Positions 40,886 through 50,432 are shown, numbered from the stretch's first letter. The stretch: 64,000 nt of DNA from JASJAR01 sp038530285 (GCA_038530285.1 JBCBCY010000005.1:62001-126000), one strand, 5' to 3'. Numbers and translations are program-made. Notes: generated by a model not told the origin, from the letters alone.

Positions 40886-41656
40886 TCACATCGTGAGTGA
40901 CCACCAAAGCAACCGGCCCCGCTTGGCAAACTCTGCCAGACCCAGGCTGGCGTCGCCGACGCGGGCGGGATTGGCCACCACCTGGCGCAAAATCGGCCTG
41001 CTGGCCCAGGCTTCCAACGTGGCCGTGCGGGCCGGTCGCGGCAGGCTTGCGCGCAGGTCCCGGCGCCCTGGCATGTCTTTCAAGGTCGCGGTGGCCAATT
41101 CGCGCAGAGCCTCCGGGCGGCCATCGACCAGCGGGATGCGCGACCGCGCTTCCAGTTCGGGCACCGCTTGCAGGTAACGCGCCAGTGCTGCCGCGCGCCC
41201 CAGGGCAGTGACCTTTGCAGCGGCGTCAGCCTGCGCCCCCAGCGCGCGAGCCGCCACCCACATCAAAACCCCGCCAGCACGGATGTAATCTTCAAAATGG
41301 GCCAAGTCTTCGAACGGGTCTTTGTAAAGATCCCACCGGCGCGCCGCGACGACCTTGTCCAGCAGTGCGGCCCCTTGCGCATCAAGCACCGCAGCCAGGG
41401 GTTCGGCGACCTCATGTTTGCGCGGGACCTGTCCGGCCGCGATCTCTTCCAGCACATCGCGCCACCATTGCAGGCGCATCTCACCGATCATCGGCTCTTC
41501 GGTCACCCAGGGCGCCCGCGCCACTTCCACGTTGAACGCGTAAAGCGGCAACAGGGTTTTGCGGGCCTCAACCGGGGCGGCCATCACGGCTGCAAACCGG
41601 TCGGGATCACCGCGCGCGACAATCTCGGCACAGGCCTGCACACCGCCTGGGTCCAC
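40886..41656 (-). CDS. Squalene/phytoene synthase-fold protein (NDUFAF6-like)
   Basis: 256 residues from a GTG at 41656 (a TTG at 41659 is equally placed). It has the all-helical prenyl-synthase fold with RKTLLPLYAFNVEVAR and MIGEMRLQWWRDVLEE, but the two Asp-rich metal motifs of true phytoene synthases are absent or altered. This branch corresponds to mitochondrial NDUFAF6, a complex I assembly factor, so a role in complex I assembly is more likely than terpene synthesis. It follows a 40-residue reading frame and cimA on the same strand. Confidence 0.75.
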   Translation of the reverse strand: MDPGGVQACAEIVARGDPDRFAAVMAAPVEARKTLLPLYAFNVEVARAPWVTEEPMIGEMRLQWWRDVLEEIAAGQVPRKHEVAEPLAAVLDAQGAALLDKVVAARRWDLYKDPFEDLAHFEDYIRAGGVLMWVAARALGAQADAAAKVTALGRAAALARYLQAVPELEARSRIPLVDGRPEALRELATATLKDMPGRRDLRASLPRPARTATLEAWASRPILRQVVANPARVGDASLGLAEFAKRGRLLWWSLTM

Positions 41657-41664
41657 CAAGGGGC

Positions 41665-41787
41665 TCAGCCTCCATCGGGGCGGACAACCGCCAAAAGGTA
41701 TCCGGTCTCATGCTTGATGGTCTGGTCGTCGGCGATTGAGCCTTCGCGTAGCAAACCTGTGTGAAGCGTGAAAAACGCGCTGTTCAT
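41665..41787 (-). CDS. 40-residue reading frame between cimA and the phytoene-synthase-like gene
   Basis: The ATG at 41787 overlaps the cimA stop by four bases (ATGA) and the stop is followed six bases later by the next gene's start region. The product begins MNSAFFTLHTGLLREGSIAD and ends in PDGG; no family known. The coupled position on both sides is the only support. It may serve mainly to carry ribosomes through to the downstream gene. Confidence 0.45.
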   Translation of the reverse strand: MNSAFFTLHTGLLREGSIADDQTIKHETGYLLAVVRPDGG

Positions 41788-43418
41788 TCCGCCGCCCGTG
41801 TTGCCACCGCGTCGCGGGTGAGTTTCCAGTTGATCGCATCCACTAGCGCCTGAAACGACGCGTCGACGATGTTGGGCGATACCCCGACCGTCGACCATGT
41901 GCGCCCCGCGTCATCGGCGAAATCGATGATCACGCGGGTGACGGCTTCGGTCCCGCCCTGGGTGATGCGCACCTTGAAATCGGTCAGGCGCACGTCATCA
42001 ATCCTGGCCTGATGGGGGCCAAGATCAGACTTCAATGCCTGCCACAGCGCATTGACCGGGCCGTCGTCGGACATATCGCTGGCATGCTCGTTCTTGAAGT
42101 AGCTCGTGCGGATCCCGTCGCGTGTAGAAACGGTCACAACCGCTTCTGACTCCACGACAATTTCGCCTTTTGCATTGCGGCGGCGTTCGGTGATCACGCG
42201 GTAGCGTTCAACGTCGAAAAAATCATGTGCTTCGCCCAATTCGCGCCGCGCGAGCAGTTCAAACGACGCCTGCGCGCTGTCGTAGGCGTAGCCGTCGGTT
42301 TCGCGGGCTTTGACCGCGTCGAGGATGCGCATCAAGGCCGGATCGCCCTTTTGGGCGCCCAATTCCATGTCCGCGAGCCGTTCCAGCAGGTTCGACTGCC
42401 CCGCCTGGTTCGACATCGGCACGATGCGGGCGTTGCCGACCAATGCGGGGTCGATATGTTCGTAAGTTCTGGGGTTTTTGGTGATGGCAGACGCGTGCAA
42501 TCCCGCCTTATGCGCAAAGGCCGAGGCGCCCACGTAAGGGGCCGACCGCAGCGGCACGCGGTTGAGGATATCATCCAGCATCCGGCTGGTTTTTGTCATC
42601 TCTTTCAACGCGTTGGCCGGAACGCCGATCTGCAGCTGTGACGCGTAAGGTTCTTTCAGAAGAAGCGTCGGGATCAGCGTGATCAGGTTGGCGTTGCCGC
42701 AGCGTTCGCCCAACCCGTTGAGCGTGCCCTGGATCTGGCGGGCCCCTGCGTCGACGGCCGCCAGAGCGTTGGCCACCGCATTGCCGGTGTCGTTGTGGCT
42801 GTGGATGCCAAGGCGGTCGCCGGGGATGCCCGAGGCGATGACTTTTGCAGTGATATCAGAAACTTCGCCGGGCAACGTGCCGCCATTGGTGTCGCATAAC
42901 ACGACCCAGCGGGCGCCCGCGTCATAGGCGGCTTTCAGACAGTCCAAAGCATAGGCCGGATTGGCCTTGAAACCATCGAAGAAATGTTCGGCATCAAACA
43001 GGGTTTCGCGGCCCTGATCCACGCAGTGGGCGATGGATTGTTCAATGTTTTCAATGTTTTCCGGCAGTGTGATGCCAAGGGCATGGGTGACGTGAAAGTC
43101 ATGGGTTTTGCCCACCAGACAGACCGTATCGGTGCCCGCGTTCAGCACACCTGCCAACACCTCGTCATTGGCCGCAGACCGGCCCGCGCGCTTGGTCATC
43201 CCGAAGGCCGTGAACTTCGCTTTCGTCTTGGGCGGGGCCGAAAAGAACAGCGAATCCGTGGGGTTAGCCCCCGGCCAGCCGCCTTCGATATAATCGATGC
43301 CAAGCGCGTCGAGGGCCGCGGCGATGGTGTGTTTATCGTCGGCCGAGAATTGCACGCCCTGGGTTTGCTGGCCATCGCGCAGGGTGGTGTCGAAAAGGTG
43401 CAGGCGATCAGGCGTCAT
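41784..43418 (-). CDS. cimA: (R)-citramalate synthase
   Basis: 544 residues from the ATG at 43418; a second ATG at 43469 is in frame. The DRE-TIM core HLFDTTLRDGQQTQGVQFS binds the metal, RWVVLCDTNGGTLP and GIHSHNDTGNAVAN follow, and the C-terminal LeuA-type dimer or regulatory domain ends near VDAINWKLTRDA. It condenses pyruvate and acetyl-CoA to citramalate, the threonine-independent route to isoleucine. Its length and GxxxG-type core fit the long CimA branch rather than LeuA. The upstream region carries TTTGTACAAA-type palindromes. Confidence 0.92.
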   Translation of the reverse strand: MTPDRLHLFDTTLRDGQQTQGVQFSADDKHTIAAALDALGIDYIEGGWPGANPTDSLFFSAPPKTKAKFTAFGMTKRAGRSAANDEVLAGVLNAGTDTVCLVGKTHDFHVTHALGITLPENIENIEQSIAHCVDQGRETLFDAEHFFDGFKANPAYALDCLKAAYDAGARWVVLCDTNGGTLPGEVSDITAKVIASGIPGDRLGIHSHNDTGNAVANALAAVDAGARQIQGTLNGLGERCGNANLITLIPTLLLKEPYASQLQIGVPANALKEMTKTSRMLDDILNRVPLRSAPYVGASAFAHKAGLHASAITKNPRTYEHIDPALVGNARIVPMSNQAGQSNLLERLADMELGAQKGDPALMRILDAVKARETDGYAYDSAQASFELLARRELGEAHDFFDVERYRVITERRRNAKGEIVVESEAVVTVSTRDGIRTSYFKNEHASDMSDDGPVNALWQALKSDLGPHQARIDDVRLTDFKVRITQGGTEAVTRVIIDFADDAGRTWSTVGVSPNIVDASFQALVDAINWKLTRDAVATRAAE

Positions 43419-43434
43419 GGGCGCAATTCCGGGG

Positions 43435-43487
43435 TTTTGTACATTTTGCAGCAGAATTTTGAGGGCCATTTCACATTTTGTACAAAT
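43435..43487. promoter_or_regulatory. TTTTGTACA direct/inverted motif pair upstream of cimA
   Basis: TTTTGTACA occurs at 43435-43443 and again at 43476-43484; the second is part of the perfect ten-base palindrome TTTGTACAAA (43477-43486). The centres are 41 bases apart, about four helical turns, just before the cimA start. This is the look of a dimeric repressor's operator pair. Confidence 0.45.
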
Positions 43488-43530
43488 GTCGTGCCCGGCA
43501 CCCGTGGCTCCAAAGCGGAGATGCCGCGAT

Positions 43531-43572
43531 CCTCGCCCGGGCGGGATTTGGATACTTTTGGGGAGATGAAGC
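43531..43572. repeat. Dispersed repeat B, degenerate copy
   Basis: CCTCGCCCGGGCGGGATTTG, then GATACTTTTGGGGAGATGAAG. The order of parts matches the CCTCC-GGCGGGAGTATTTTTG-GATGAAG unit of repeat B with several changes. It lies between cysS and cimA. Confidence 0.5.
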
Positions 43573-43635
43573 CGGACCCGGCGGCGCATCGTGTCGTGGC
43601 GCCGCGCGGGGCGATGAGATGGGAGAGAGGCCGCG

Positions 43636-45084
43636 TCATTTCAGGGCCTCGAGTTTGGCGGGGTCGAAGTTCGGGGCAAGTTCCCAATCCGACCCATCGG
43701 GAGTGTCCTTTACGATAACGCCAGCCGCAGAGAACCCGTCACGCAGCTCATCTGCTCGAACGAAATTCTTCTCGGTGCGAGCTTTCGCACGTTCTTCCAG
43801 CAATGATGCTATCAACTCGGCAGTGCCAGTCCCAGTCGTCAAAGTTGCACTGAAAGAGTCAGTTCCGCTTTCCCTCACGGCCATAGAAACCCTTTTCGTT
43901 TTGACGGCATTGAAACTAATCCCCATCAAAATGAACGCATTCAGGAGACGAGGAAGATCACCGTTGCGAAATAGCTCGTGCATCCGTCCTATCGCACCTG
44001 CAGTGTTCAGATCATCTGCCAAAGCTGTGAGAACTTCCGGATCTGTATCTTCCGAAGCTTGAACTCCTTCGGCGGCCTTCGCCCACTTCCTGAGCGTCGC
44101 CTCCGCCTCCTTCGCCTTCTTCTCGGTCCAGTCCATCGGCTTGCGATAATGCGTGGACAGGAACACAAAGCGGATCACCTCGCCGGGCACTTTCCACCCA
44201 CCGGACCAGTTGCCTTCCAGCAAATCGCGCACGGTGAAGAAATTGCCGAGGGATTTCGACATCTTCTTGCCTTCGACCTGCAACATCTCGTTGTGCAGCC
44301 AGACCTGGGCAAAGCCGTGACCGCAGCAGCGCGACTGGGCGATCTCATTCTCATGGTGCGGAAACATCAGGTCATTGCCGCCGCCGTGGATGTCGAAGCG
44401 TCCCTGCCCCCGACGATCGGACTTGCCCAACAGCTCATAAGCCATAACCGAGCATTCGATATGCCAGCCCGGACGGCCCCGGCCCCAAGGACTATCCCAC
44501 CCCGGCAAATCATCCGATGACGGTTTCCAAAGCACGAAATCCATCGGGTCTTCCTTGAAAGGCGCCACTTCGACACGGGCGCCCGCAATCATGTCATCGA
44601 CGGACCGGCCTGAGAGGTTGCCATATTCTTCGTACTTCCTCACTCGAAATAGAACGTGGCCCTCACGCTCATACGCAAACCCTTCGGCGATCAGCCCTTT
44701 GATCATCGCGACCATCTGGGGAATATACCCCGTCGCGCGCGGCGCGTGATCCGGGCGCAGCGCCCCCAGCGCATCCATATCGTCGTGAAACCAGCCGATG
44801 GTTTCATCGGTGATGTCGCCAATCGAGCGGCCTGTCTCAGCGGCGCGCGCATTGATCTTGTCATCCACATCCGTGAAGTTGCGCACGTAAGTCACGGAGG
44901 TTTCACCATAAACATGGCGCAAGAGCCGGTAGAGCACATCAAACACCGCCACGGGCCGCGCATTGCCCAGATGCGCGCGGTCATAAACCGTGGGCCCGCA
45001 GACATACATGCGCACATTGCCATCATCGAGCGGGTCAAACCGCTCTTTTTCGCCGGTGGCTGTGTTTTTCAGATAGATGTCCAT
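43636..45084 (-). CDS. cysS: Cysteinyl-tRNA synthetase
   Basis: 482 residues. The HIGH-type motif is PTVYDRAHLGNARP, zinc ligands include Cys in MYVCGPTVYD and the GWHIECSVMA and HHENEIAQS segments, and the KMSKS loop is EGKKMSKSLGNFF. It charges tRNA-Cys. The C-terminal part, from about residue 350, is locally less G+C-rich (43740-44060) than the catalytic half, but still matches the family (EERAKARTEKNFVRADELRD). Confidence 0.97.
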   Translation of the reverse strand: MDIYLKNTATGEKERFDPLDDGNVRMYVCGPTVYDRAHLGNARPVAVFDVLYRLLRHVYGETSVTYVRNFTDVDDKINARAAETGRSIGDITDETIGWFHDDMDALGALRPDHAPRATGYIPQMVAMIKGLIAEGFAYEREGHVLFRVRKYEEYGNLSGRSVDDMIAGARVEVAPFKEDPMDFVLWKPSSDDLPGWDSPWGRGRPGWHIECSVMAYELLGKSDRRGQGRFDIHGGGNDLMFPHHENEIAQSRCCGHGFAQVWLHNEMLQVEGKKMSKSLGNFFTVRDLLEGNWSGGWKVPGEVIRFVFLSTHYRKPMDWTEKKAKEAEATLRKWAKAAEGVQASEDTDPEVLTALADDLNTAGAIGRMHELFRNGDLPRLLNAFILMGISFNAVKTKRVSMAVRESGTDSFSATLTTGTGTAELIASLLEERAKARTEKNFVRADELRDGFSAAGVIVKDTPDGSDWELAPNFDPAKLEALK

Positions 45085-45227
45085 GGGTCTTCTCGCGGGG
45101 GCTCCGCGCGGGGGGCTATCTGGTTTTGGAAGAAAAGACGACAGGCCCGCGCAACAAATGTTAGCGGATAATGCAGCAAATTGTGATTGCGTTCGTCGTC
45201 ATGGGAAACGGTGTAGCAGTCGCGGGC

Positions 45228-45749
45228 CTATCCGTCCAGCATCTGGACCAGTTTGGTGAGACTGCGCAGATTGCGCGCGGTGGTTTTGGTGCCCAGAACG
45301 CGGTCGAGCTTTTCGGCCAATTTGGATTTGGAAAATCCCCGCGGGGTGTGAAGATAGGCCACGTGCCCATTCACAACAAAGCCTTCGTCATCGCCAAGAA
45401 GGGCGGCCAGTCGGTCGCGGTCGATGTTGAACGGGGTCAATGCGAAGATGGCATGGACGCAGCGCGGGTCTTCCGGCGCATAGGGGCAAGCCGCATAAGC
45501 GGCGCGCAGATCGGCTTGGGAAAGGATCAAGACCGGTACATTGAGCCCGCGTGCGGCAAGGGCGGTAGTTAAATGGGCGGTCAGTTCAGGGTCACCACCT
45601 TCCGCCTCGAAGATCATATTGCCCGACGCGACATAGGTGCGCGGGTTGTCCCAGCCAAGCCCAGTCGCCATCCCGCGCAGATCCGCCATGGGCAGGGCGT
45701 TCGCGCCCCCCACATTGATCCCGCGCAAAAGAGCCACCCAACGTGCCAT
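45228..45749 (-). CDS. DUF1697 family protein
   Basis: 173 residues, the full length of the family. It begins MARWVALLRGINVGGANALP and contains PRTYVASGNMIFEA and LHTPRGFSKSKLAEKL, all conserved in DUF1697. Cytosolic, function unknown in the family. It stands alone, with a YjbR-type gene divergent at its 5' end. Confidence 0.9.
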   Translation of the reverse strand: MARWVALLRGINVGGANALPMADLRGMATGLGWDNPRTYVASGNMIFEAEGGDPELTAHLTTALAARGLNVPVLILSQADLRAAYAACPYAPEDPRCVHAIFALTPFNIDRDRLAALLGDDEGFVVNGHVAYLHTPRGFSKSKLAEKLDRVLGTKTTARNLRSLTKLVQMLDG

Positions 45750-45822
45750 GGCGCTGTCTAACCCGCATCAATCCGCAGAGCGAGGGCTTGGCTTATGCCC
45801 GTTTGCCGGTCAAACTGCCGGG

Positions 45823-46179
45823 ATGGACCGCGCATTCGTGAACACCTATTGCGCCACCCTGCCCGGGGCGGTGCTGGAAGACCCCTGGGGCGGGGGCCAT
45901 GACGCCTGGAAGGTCGGCGGCAAGATGTTTGCCACGATTGGTGTCGCCAATGACGGGGTGTCGGTGAAGACCCCCGATATCGAAACCGCAAGCCTGCTGA
46001 TTGAAATGGGCCGGGCTGAACGCGCGCCCTATTTCCACCGCTCCTGGGTGCGGGTGCCCTGGGGGCTGGTGGAGCCAGGTGAGATGCGCGACCGGCTGGC
46101 CACGTCTTACGGGATTGTTCGGGGCGGGCTGACCAAGAAATTCCAGGCCACGCTGGCGCCCTGGCCGGATGAGAGATGA
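45823..46179 (+). CDS. MmcQ/YjbR family protein
   Basis: 118 residues from the ATG at 45823. The small CyaY-like fold has LPGAVLEDPWGGGHDAWKVG, GKMFATIG and APYFHRSWVRVPW, matching the YjbR family, which has been called DNA-binding without strong proof. It is followed 42 bases later by the mechanosensitive channel gene. Confidence 0.88.
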   Translation: MDRAFVNTYCATLPGAVLEDPWGGGHDAWKVGGKMFATIGVANDGVSVKTPDIETASLLIEMGRAERAPYFHRSWVRVPWGLVEPGEMRDRLATSYGIVRGGLTKKFQATLAPWPDER

Positions 46180-46221
46180 TCCGACTTGCAGCGTGACATC
46201 AGACATGATGTTCAACACCAG

Positions 46222-48429
46222 ATGACACGTCTGATCCTACGCCCTCTGTCGCGCCTGGTGGTGCTTTTGGCACTGGTGGTCGCCTTTTGCGGCCCCGGTG
46301 CGGCGCAGGATGACCCCGCGCCCGCGGCATCGAGCGCGTTGAGCGATCTTCTTGCGACCCTCAAGGATGAAGCGGCGCGGGACGCTTTGATTGCCGAATT
46401 GGAGGCCGCGACGGCCGCACCGGACGATGTTGCGACCGAAACGGTCGTCGAGACCGCGCCGTCGTTTGGTGCACAAGTGGCGGCGTTTACCCAAAGCGTG
46501 GTGGACCAGGTGACCGGCGGTGTGACGTCTGTCGTCTCAAGCCTGCGGGGCGGTCAGCGGCTGCTGCGCGGGCTTGACGGCGAAACCTGGGGCACGATCC
46601 TTGATGCCACGATTGACCTGGCACTGGTCATCGTGGTGACGGTGGCGGTGTTTTTCACGCTCAGGCGGATGGCGATCCCGATCCTGCGGCGGATTGGCCA
46701 AAACACCAAAGGGCGCGATCTGGTGCGCAAGGGTGCCGGCCTTGCAGGCTCGGTTCTGATCCGGATCGCGGTGGTCGTGCTGGCCTGGGCGATTGCCTAT
46801 AGTGTGACGATCCTTGTGGTGGGTGACTTTGGCCAGATTGGCCTGCGTCAAAGTCTGTTTTTGAACGCTTTTTTGGTGGTTGAACTGATAAAAGTCGGCG
46901 TGCGCACAGTGTTTTCGCCTGCCGCCGATGACCTGCGCGGCCTGCCGATGAGCGATTGGGCCGCAGGGCGCATTTCAATGATTGCAAGCACAGCGATTTC
47001 GATCCTGGGCTACGGTGTTCTGCTGGTGGTGCCGATCATTTCGGATGCCGCGACATTCCTGGCCACGCGTGCGGTGTCGGTCCTGGTGGTCGAGATTGCG
47101 CTGGTTTATCTGGCCACTATGGTGCTGTGGCATCGCACCCGGGTGGCCGATTGGCTGGTCGATCACATCCTTGCCCCCGCAGACCCCGATGCGCCCCCAC
47201 CGCGCGAAGGGGTGTTTCACGCCGCCCTGACCCATTGGCACTGGCTGGCGCTGGGGTATCTGGCGCTTCTGGGCATTCAGATGCTGACCCGGTCGCTCGA
47301 GGCGATGGGCCAGAATGTGCTGGCTGTGATCGAGATCGCGGGCGTGGCGTTTCTGGGCGCATTGGTGTTCCGGTTTCTGGCCCAAAGTGCGCGTGCCGGT
47401 GTCCGGTTGCCGGAATACCTGACCATCCGCCTGCCCCTTCTGGAGGGGCGATTGAACCGGGTGGTGCCGCGTGTGCTGTTGCTTCTGCGGCTTCTGGTGG
47501 GGGCGTTTGTGCTGATCTATGCGCTCGACCGGGCCGGGCTGACAGACATATGGGGCTGGGTCCGGGGTGAGAATGGCGCGGGTGTGGTGGGCACGATCGT
47601 GTCGGTCGCCGCGATCCTGACGGTGGCCTATCTGATGTGGCTGGCGGTGTCGTCCTGGATCGATTTCCGGCTGAACCCGGACTATGGCGGGGCGCCGTCA
47701 AACCGCGAAACAACACTGTTGTCGCTGCTGAAAAACGCGGTCTCGGTCGCACTTTTGATCCTGGCGGTGATGTTTGCGCTGTCGGAACTGGGGCTGAACA
47801 TCGGGCCGCTTATCGCCTCGGCCGGGGTCTTGGGTCTGGCGATTGGCTTTGGGGCGCAAAAGCTCGTGCAAGACATCATCACCGGCGTGTTCATCCAGTT
47901 TGAAAACGCGATCAATGTGGGCGATGTGATCACCGTGGGCGGGATCACCGGCGGAGTCGAAAAACTGACGATAAGGTCGGTGTCCTTGCGCGATTTGCAC
48001 GGGGTGTTTCACATCGTGCCGTTTTCGTCCGTTGACATGGTGTCGAACTTCACGCGCGAGTTTTCTTACTATGTGATCGATATGGGGGTCGCCTACCGCG
48101 AGGCGGTCGATGACGTCCGCAAAGCCATGGAAGACGCCTATGACCTGCTGCGCGAGGATGCTGAACAGGGCATTTTCCTTCTGGGCGATCTGGAATATTT
48201 CGGGCTGAACTCCTTTGGCGACTCTGCGATCGTGGTGCGTGCGCGCATCAAGACCTGGCCGGGCAAGCAATGGGGTGTGGGCCGGGCCTACAACCGGCTT
48301 TTGAAGGCCATAATGGACGAGCGCGGCATCGAAATTCCCTTCCCGCATACCACGATCACCTTTGCCGAGGCCAAGGACGGCACGCGCCAGGCCCTGCCGA
48401 TTGAACAGCTGCCGGGCACGGGCGGCTAG
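46222..48429 (+). CDS. Mechanosensitive channel, MscS family with long N-terminal part
   Basis: 735 residues from the ATG at 46222, giving a signal peptide (LVVLLALVVAFCGPGAAQ). A short periplasmic helical domain precedes about ten membrane segments. The MscS pore and beta domain lie near 520-680: SAGVLGLAIGFGAQKLVQDI (pore helix), TGVFIQFENAINVGDVITVG, and TIRSVSLRDLHGVFHIVPFS. It opens under membrane tension to release solutes on osmotic downshock. Its size places it with the larger YbdG/MscM-like members, whose extra helices tune gating. A YjbR gene precedes it; typA follows after a repeat-containing gap. Confidence 0.9.
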   Translation: MTRLILRPLSRLVVLLALVVAFCGPGAAQDDPAPAASSALSDLLATLKDEAARDALIAELEAATAAPDDVATETVVETAPSFGAQVAAFTQSVVDQVTGGVTSVVSSLRGGQRLLRGLDGETWGTILDATIDLALVIVVTVAVFFTLRRMAIPILRRIGQNTKGRDLVRKGAGLAGSVLIRIAVVVLAWAIAYSVTILVVGDFGQIGLRQSLFLNAFLVVELIKVGVRTVFSPAADDLRGLPMSDWAAGRISMIASTAISILGYGVLLVVPIISDAATFLATRAVSVLVVEIALVYLATMVLWHRTRVADWLVDHILAPADPDAPPPREGVFHAALTHWHWLALGYLALLGIQMLTRSLEAMGQNVLAVIEIAGVAFLGALVFRFLAQSARAGVRLPEYLTIRLPLLEGRLNRVVPRVLLLLRLLVGAFVLIYALDRAGLTDIWGWVRGENGAGVVGTIVSVAAILTVAYLMWLAVSSWIDFRLNPDYGGAPSNRETTLLSLLKNAVSVALLILAVMFALSELGLNIGPLIASAGVLGLAIGFGAQKLVQDIITGVFIQFENAINVGDVITVGGITGGVEKLTIRSVSLRDLHGVFHIVPFSSVDMVSNFTREFSYYVIDMGVAYREAVDDVRKAMEDAYDLLREDAEQGIFLLGDLEYFGLNSFGDSAIVVRARIKTWPGKQWGVGRAYNRLLKAIMDERGIEIPFPHTTITFAEAKDGTRQALPIEQLPGTGG

Positions 48430-48458
48430 GGCGGGCGATTTCTTGAAAGAAATAGGTT

Positions 48459-48515
48459 CGGAAAATTAAGGAATTTTCCGGTGCCTCCGGCGGGAGTATT
48501 TTTGCCAGGATGAAG
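48459..48515 (+). repeat. Dispersed repeat B, copy 2 with leading hairpin
   Basis: A nine-base perfect stem, CGGAAAATT/AATTTTCCG (48459-48480), is followed by a 35-base unit at 48481-48515 (GTGCCTCC... ending GCCAGGATGAAG). The unit is identical, base for base, to 55939-55973. It lies between the MscS gene and typA. Confidence 0.85.
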
Positions 48516-48595
48516 GGCCGGGGCGGACTAAGGGGGCTGGTGTTTTCTGCGCTGCCGCGCTAGCTGGCGGCGACGCAAACAGGCAGGCCCCGAAC

Positions 48596-50416
48596 ATGGA
48601 TATCCGCAACATCGCGATCATCGCGCACGTTGACCACGGCAAGACGACATTGGTCGACAACCTTTTGGGGCAGGCAGGCTCGTTCCGCGAAGGCCAGAAC
48701 GTGGCCGAACGGGCCATGGACAGCAATGATCTTGAACGCGAGCGCGGCATCACGATCCTGGCCAAGGCGACATCGGTCGAATGGAAGGGCACGCGGATCA
48801 ACATCGTCGACACGCCCGGGCACGCGGATTTCGGCGGTGAGGTCGAGCGCATCTTGTCGATGGTCGACGGTGTGGTCCTGCTGGTCGATGCCGCCGAAGG
48901 GCCGATGCCGCAGACGAAGTTCGTCACATCAAAAGCCTTGGCGCTGGGGCTGCGCCCGATTGTGGTGTTGAACAAGGTCGACAAGCCCGACGCGGAACCT
49001 GACCGGGCGCTCGATGAGGTGTTTGATCTCTTTGCGGCACTCGATGCCAATGAAGACCAGCTGGATTTCCCGCATCTTTATGCCTCGGGGCGTGCGGGTT
49101 GGGCGGATGCCGAACTTGACGGGCCGAAAAAGGACCTGTCGGCCCTGTTCAATCTGGTGGTCAACCATGTCGCGGCACCGCGCCAGCGCACGGCCGTGGC
49201 GGCCCCGTTCCAAATGCTGGCCACCACGTTGGCCGCGGACCCTTATGTGGGGCGGCTGTTGACGGGCCGGATCGAGGCGGGAACTTTGAAGACCGGCGCG
49301 AATGTCCATGCTTTGTCGCGCCACGGCGAGGTGATCGAGCGGTTCCGGGTGTCAAAGATCCTGGCGTTCCGGGGGTTGTCGCAGACGGCCATCGAAGAGG
49401 CTGAAGCGGGTGATATCGTGTCGATTGCGGGCATGTCAAAGGCCACCGTGGCCGATACGCTTGCCTCGATTGAGGTCGAAGAGCCCCTGCCGGCACAGCC
49501 GATCGATCCGCCGACGATCAGCGTGACCTTCGGGATCAACGATTCGCCCCTGGCGGGGCGCGACGGCGACAAGGTGCAAAGCCGGGTGATCCGCGACCGT
49601 CTGATGAAGGAAGCCGAGACCAATGTCGCGATCAAGATCTCGGACACGCCGGGCGGCGATGCGTTCGAAGTGGCCGGCCGGGGCGAATTGCAGATGGGCG
49701 TGCTGATTGAGAACATGCGCCGCGAAGGGTTCGAGTTGTCGATCTCGCGGCCCCGCGTCCTGACGCGTGACATCGACGGGGTGGAACATGAGCCCATCGA
49801 AGAGGTCACGATTGATGTCGATGACGAGCACACCGGATCGGTGATCGAGAAACTCACAGGTCCGCGCAAGGGCGAGATGACCGAGATGAAACCGGCCGGT
49901 GCGGGCAAGACACGGATCATCGCCCATGTGCCATCGCGCGGGCTGATCGGCTATCACGGTGAGTTTCTGACCGACACGCGCGGCACGGGCGTGCTGAACC
50001 GGGTGTTTCACGACTGGGCGCCTTACAAGGGTGCGATCCCGGGGCGGCGCGCGGGCGTTTTGATCTCGATGGAAGACGGCGAAACGGTGGCCTATGCGCT
50101 GTGGAACCTTGAAGATCGCGGCCGGATGTTTCTGGGCGCCCAGGCCAAGGTATACCAGGGGATGATCATCGGCGAGCACAGCCGCGACAACGATCTGGAA
50201 GTGAACCCTTTGAAGGGCAAGAAGCTGACGAACGTGCGCGCGTCAGGGTCCGATGAGGCGGTGCGCCTGACCACACCGATCACGATGAGCCTGGAAGAAG
50301 CGATCGCCTATATCGACGACGATGAACTGGTCGAAGTGACGCCCAACCACATCCGGCTTCGCAAGCGCCATCTGGACCCCCATGAGCGCAAGCGCGCGGC
50401 ACGCGGCGGCTCTTAA
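48596..50416 (+). CDS. typA: Translational GTPase TypA/BipA
   Basis: 606 residues. G1 AHVDHGKTTLVDNLL, G2 ERERGITILAKA, G3 DTPGHADFGGEV, G4 NKVDKPDA, then the EF-G-like domains III and V (GGDAFEVAGRGELQMGVLIE) and the TypA-specific C-terminal domain (KKLTNVRASGSDEAVRLTTP). It binds ribosomes and helps 50S assembly and growth under stress such as cold. Monocistronic in appearance, with a repeat on each side. Confidence 0.97.
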   Translation: MDIRNIAIIAHVDHGKTTLVDNLLGQAGSFREGQNVAERAMDSNDLERERGITILAKATSVEWKGTRINIVDTPGHADFGGEVERILSMVDGVVLLVDAAEGPMPQTKFVTSKALALGLRPIVVLNKVDKPDAEPDRALDEVFDLFAALDANEDQLDFPHLYASGRAGWADAELDGPKKDLSALFNLVVNHVAAPRQRTAVAAPFQMLATTLAADPYVGRLLTGRIEAGTLKTGANVHALSRHGEVIERFRVSKILAFRGLSQTAIEEAEAGDIVSIAGMSKATVADTLASIEVEEPLPAQPIDPPTISVTFGINDSPLAGRDGDKVQSRVIRDRLMKEAETNVAIKISDTPGGDAFEVAGRGELQMGVLIENMRREGFELSISRPRVLTRDIDGVEHEPIEEVTIDVDDEHTGSVIEKLTGPRKGEMTEMKPAGAGKTRIIAHVPSRGLIGYHGEFLTDTRGTGVLNRVFHDWAPYKGAIPGRRAGVLISMEDGETVAYALWNLEDRGRMFLGAQAKVYQGMIIGEHSRDNDLEVNPLKGKKLTNVRASGSDEAVRLTTPITMSLEEAIAYIDDDELVEVTPNHIRLRKRHLDPHERKRAARGGS

Positions 50417-50432
50417 GGGTCGTTGGGTCTGG

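Noticed and set aside
43740..44060. Locally lower G+C in the C-terminal part of cysS as a sign of a gene fusion or transfer
   Set aside because: The reading frame and family match continue without a break, and the length is normal for CysS.
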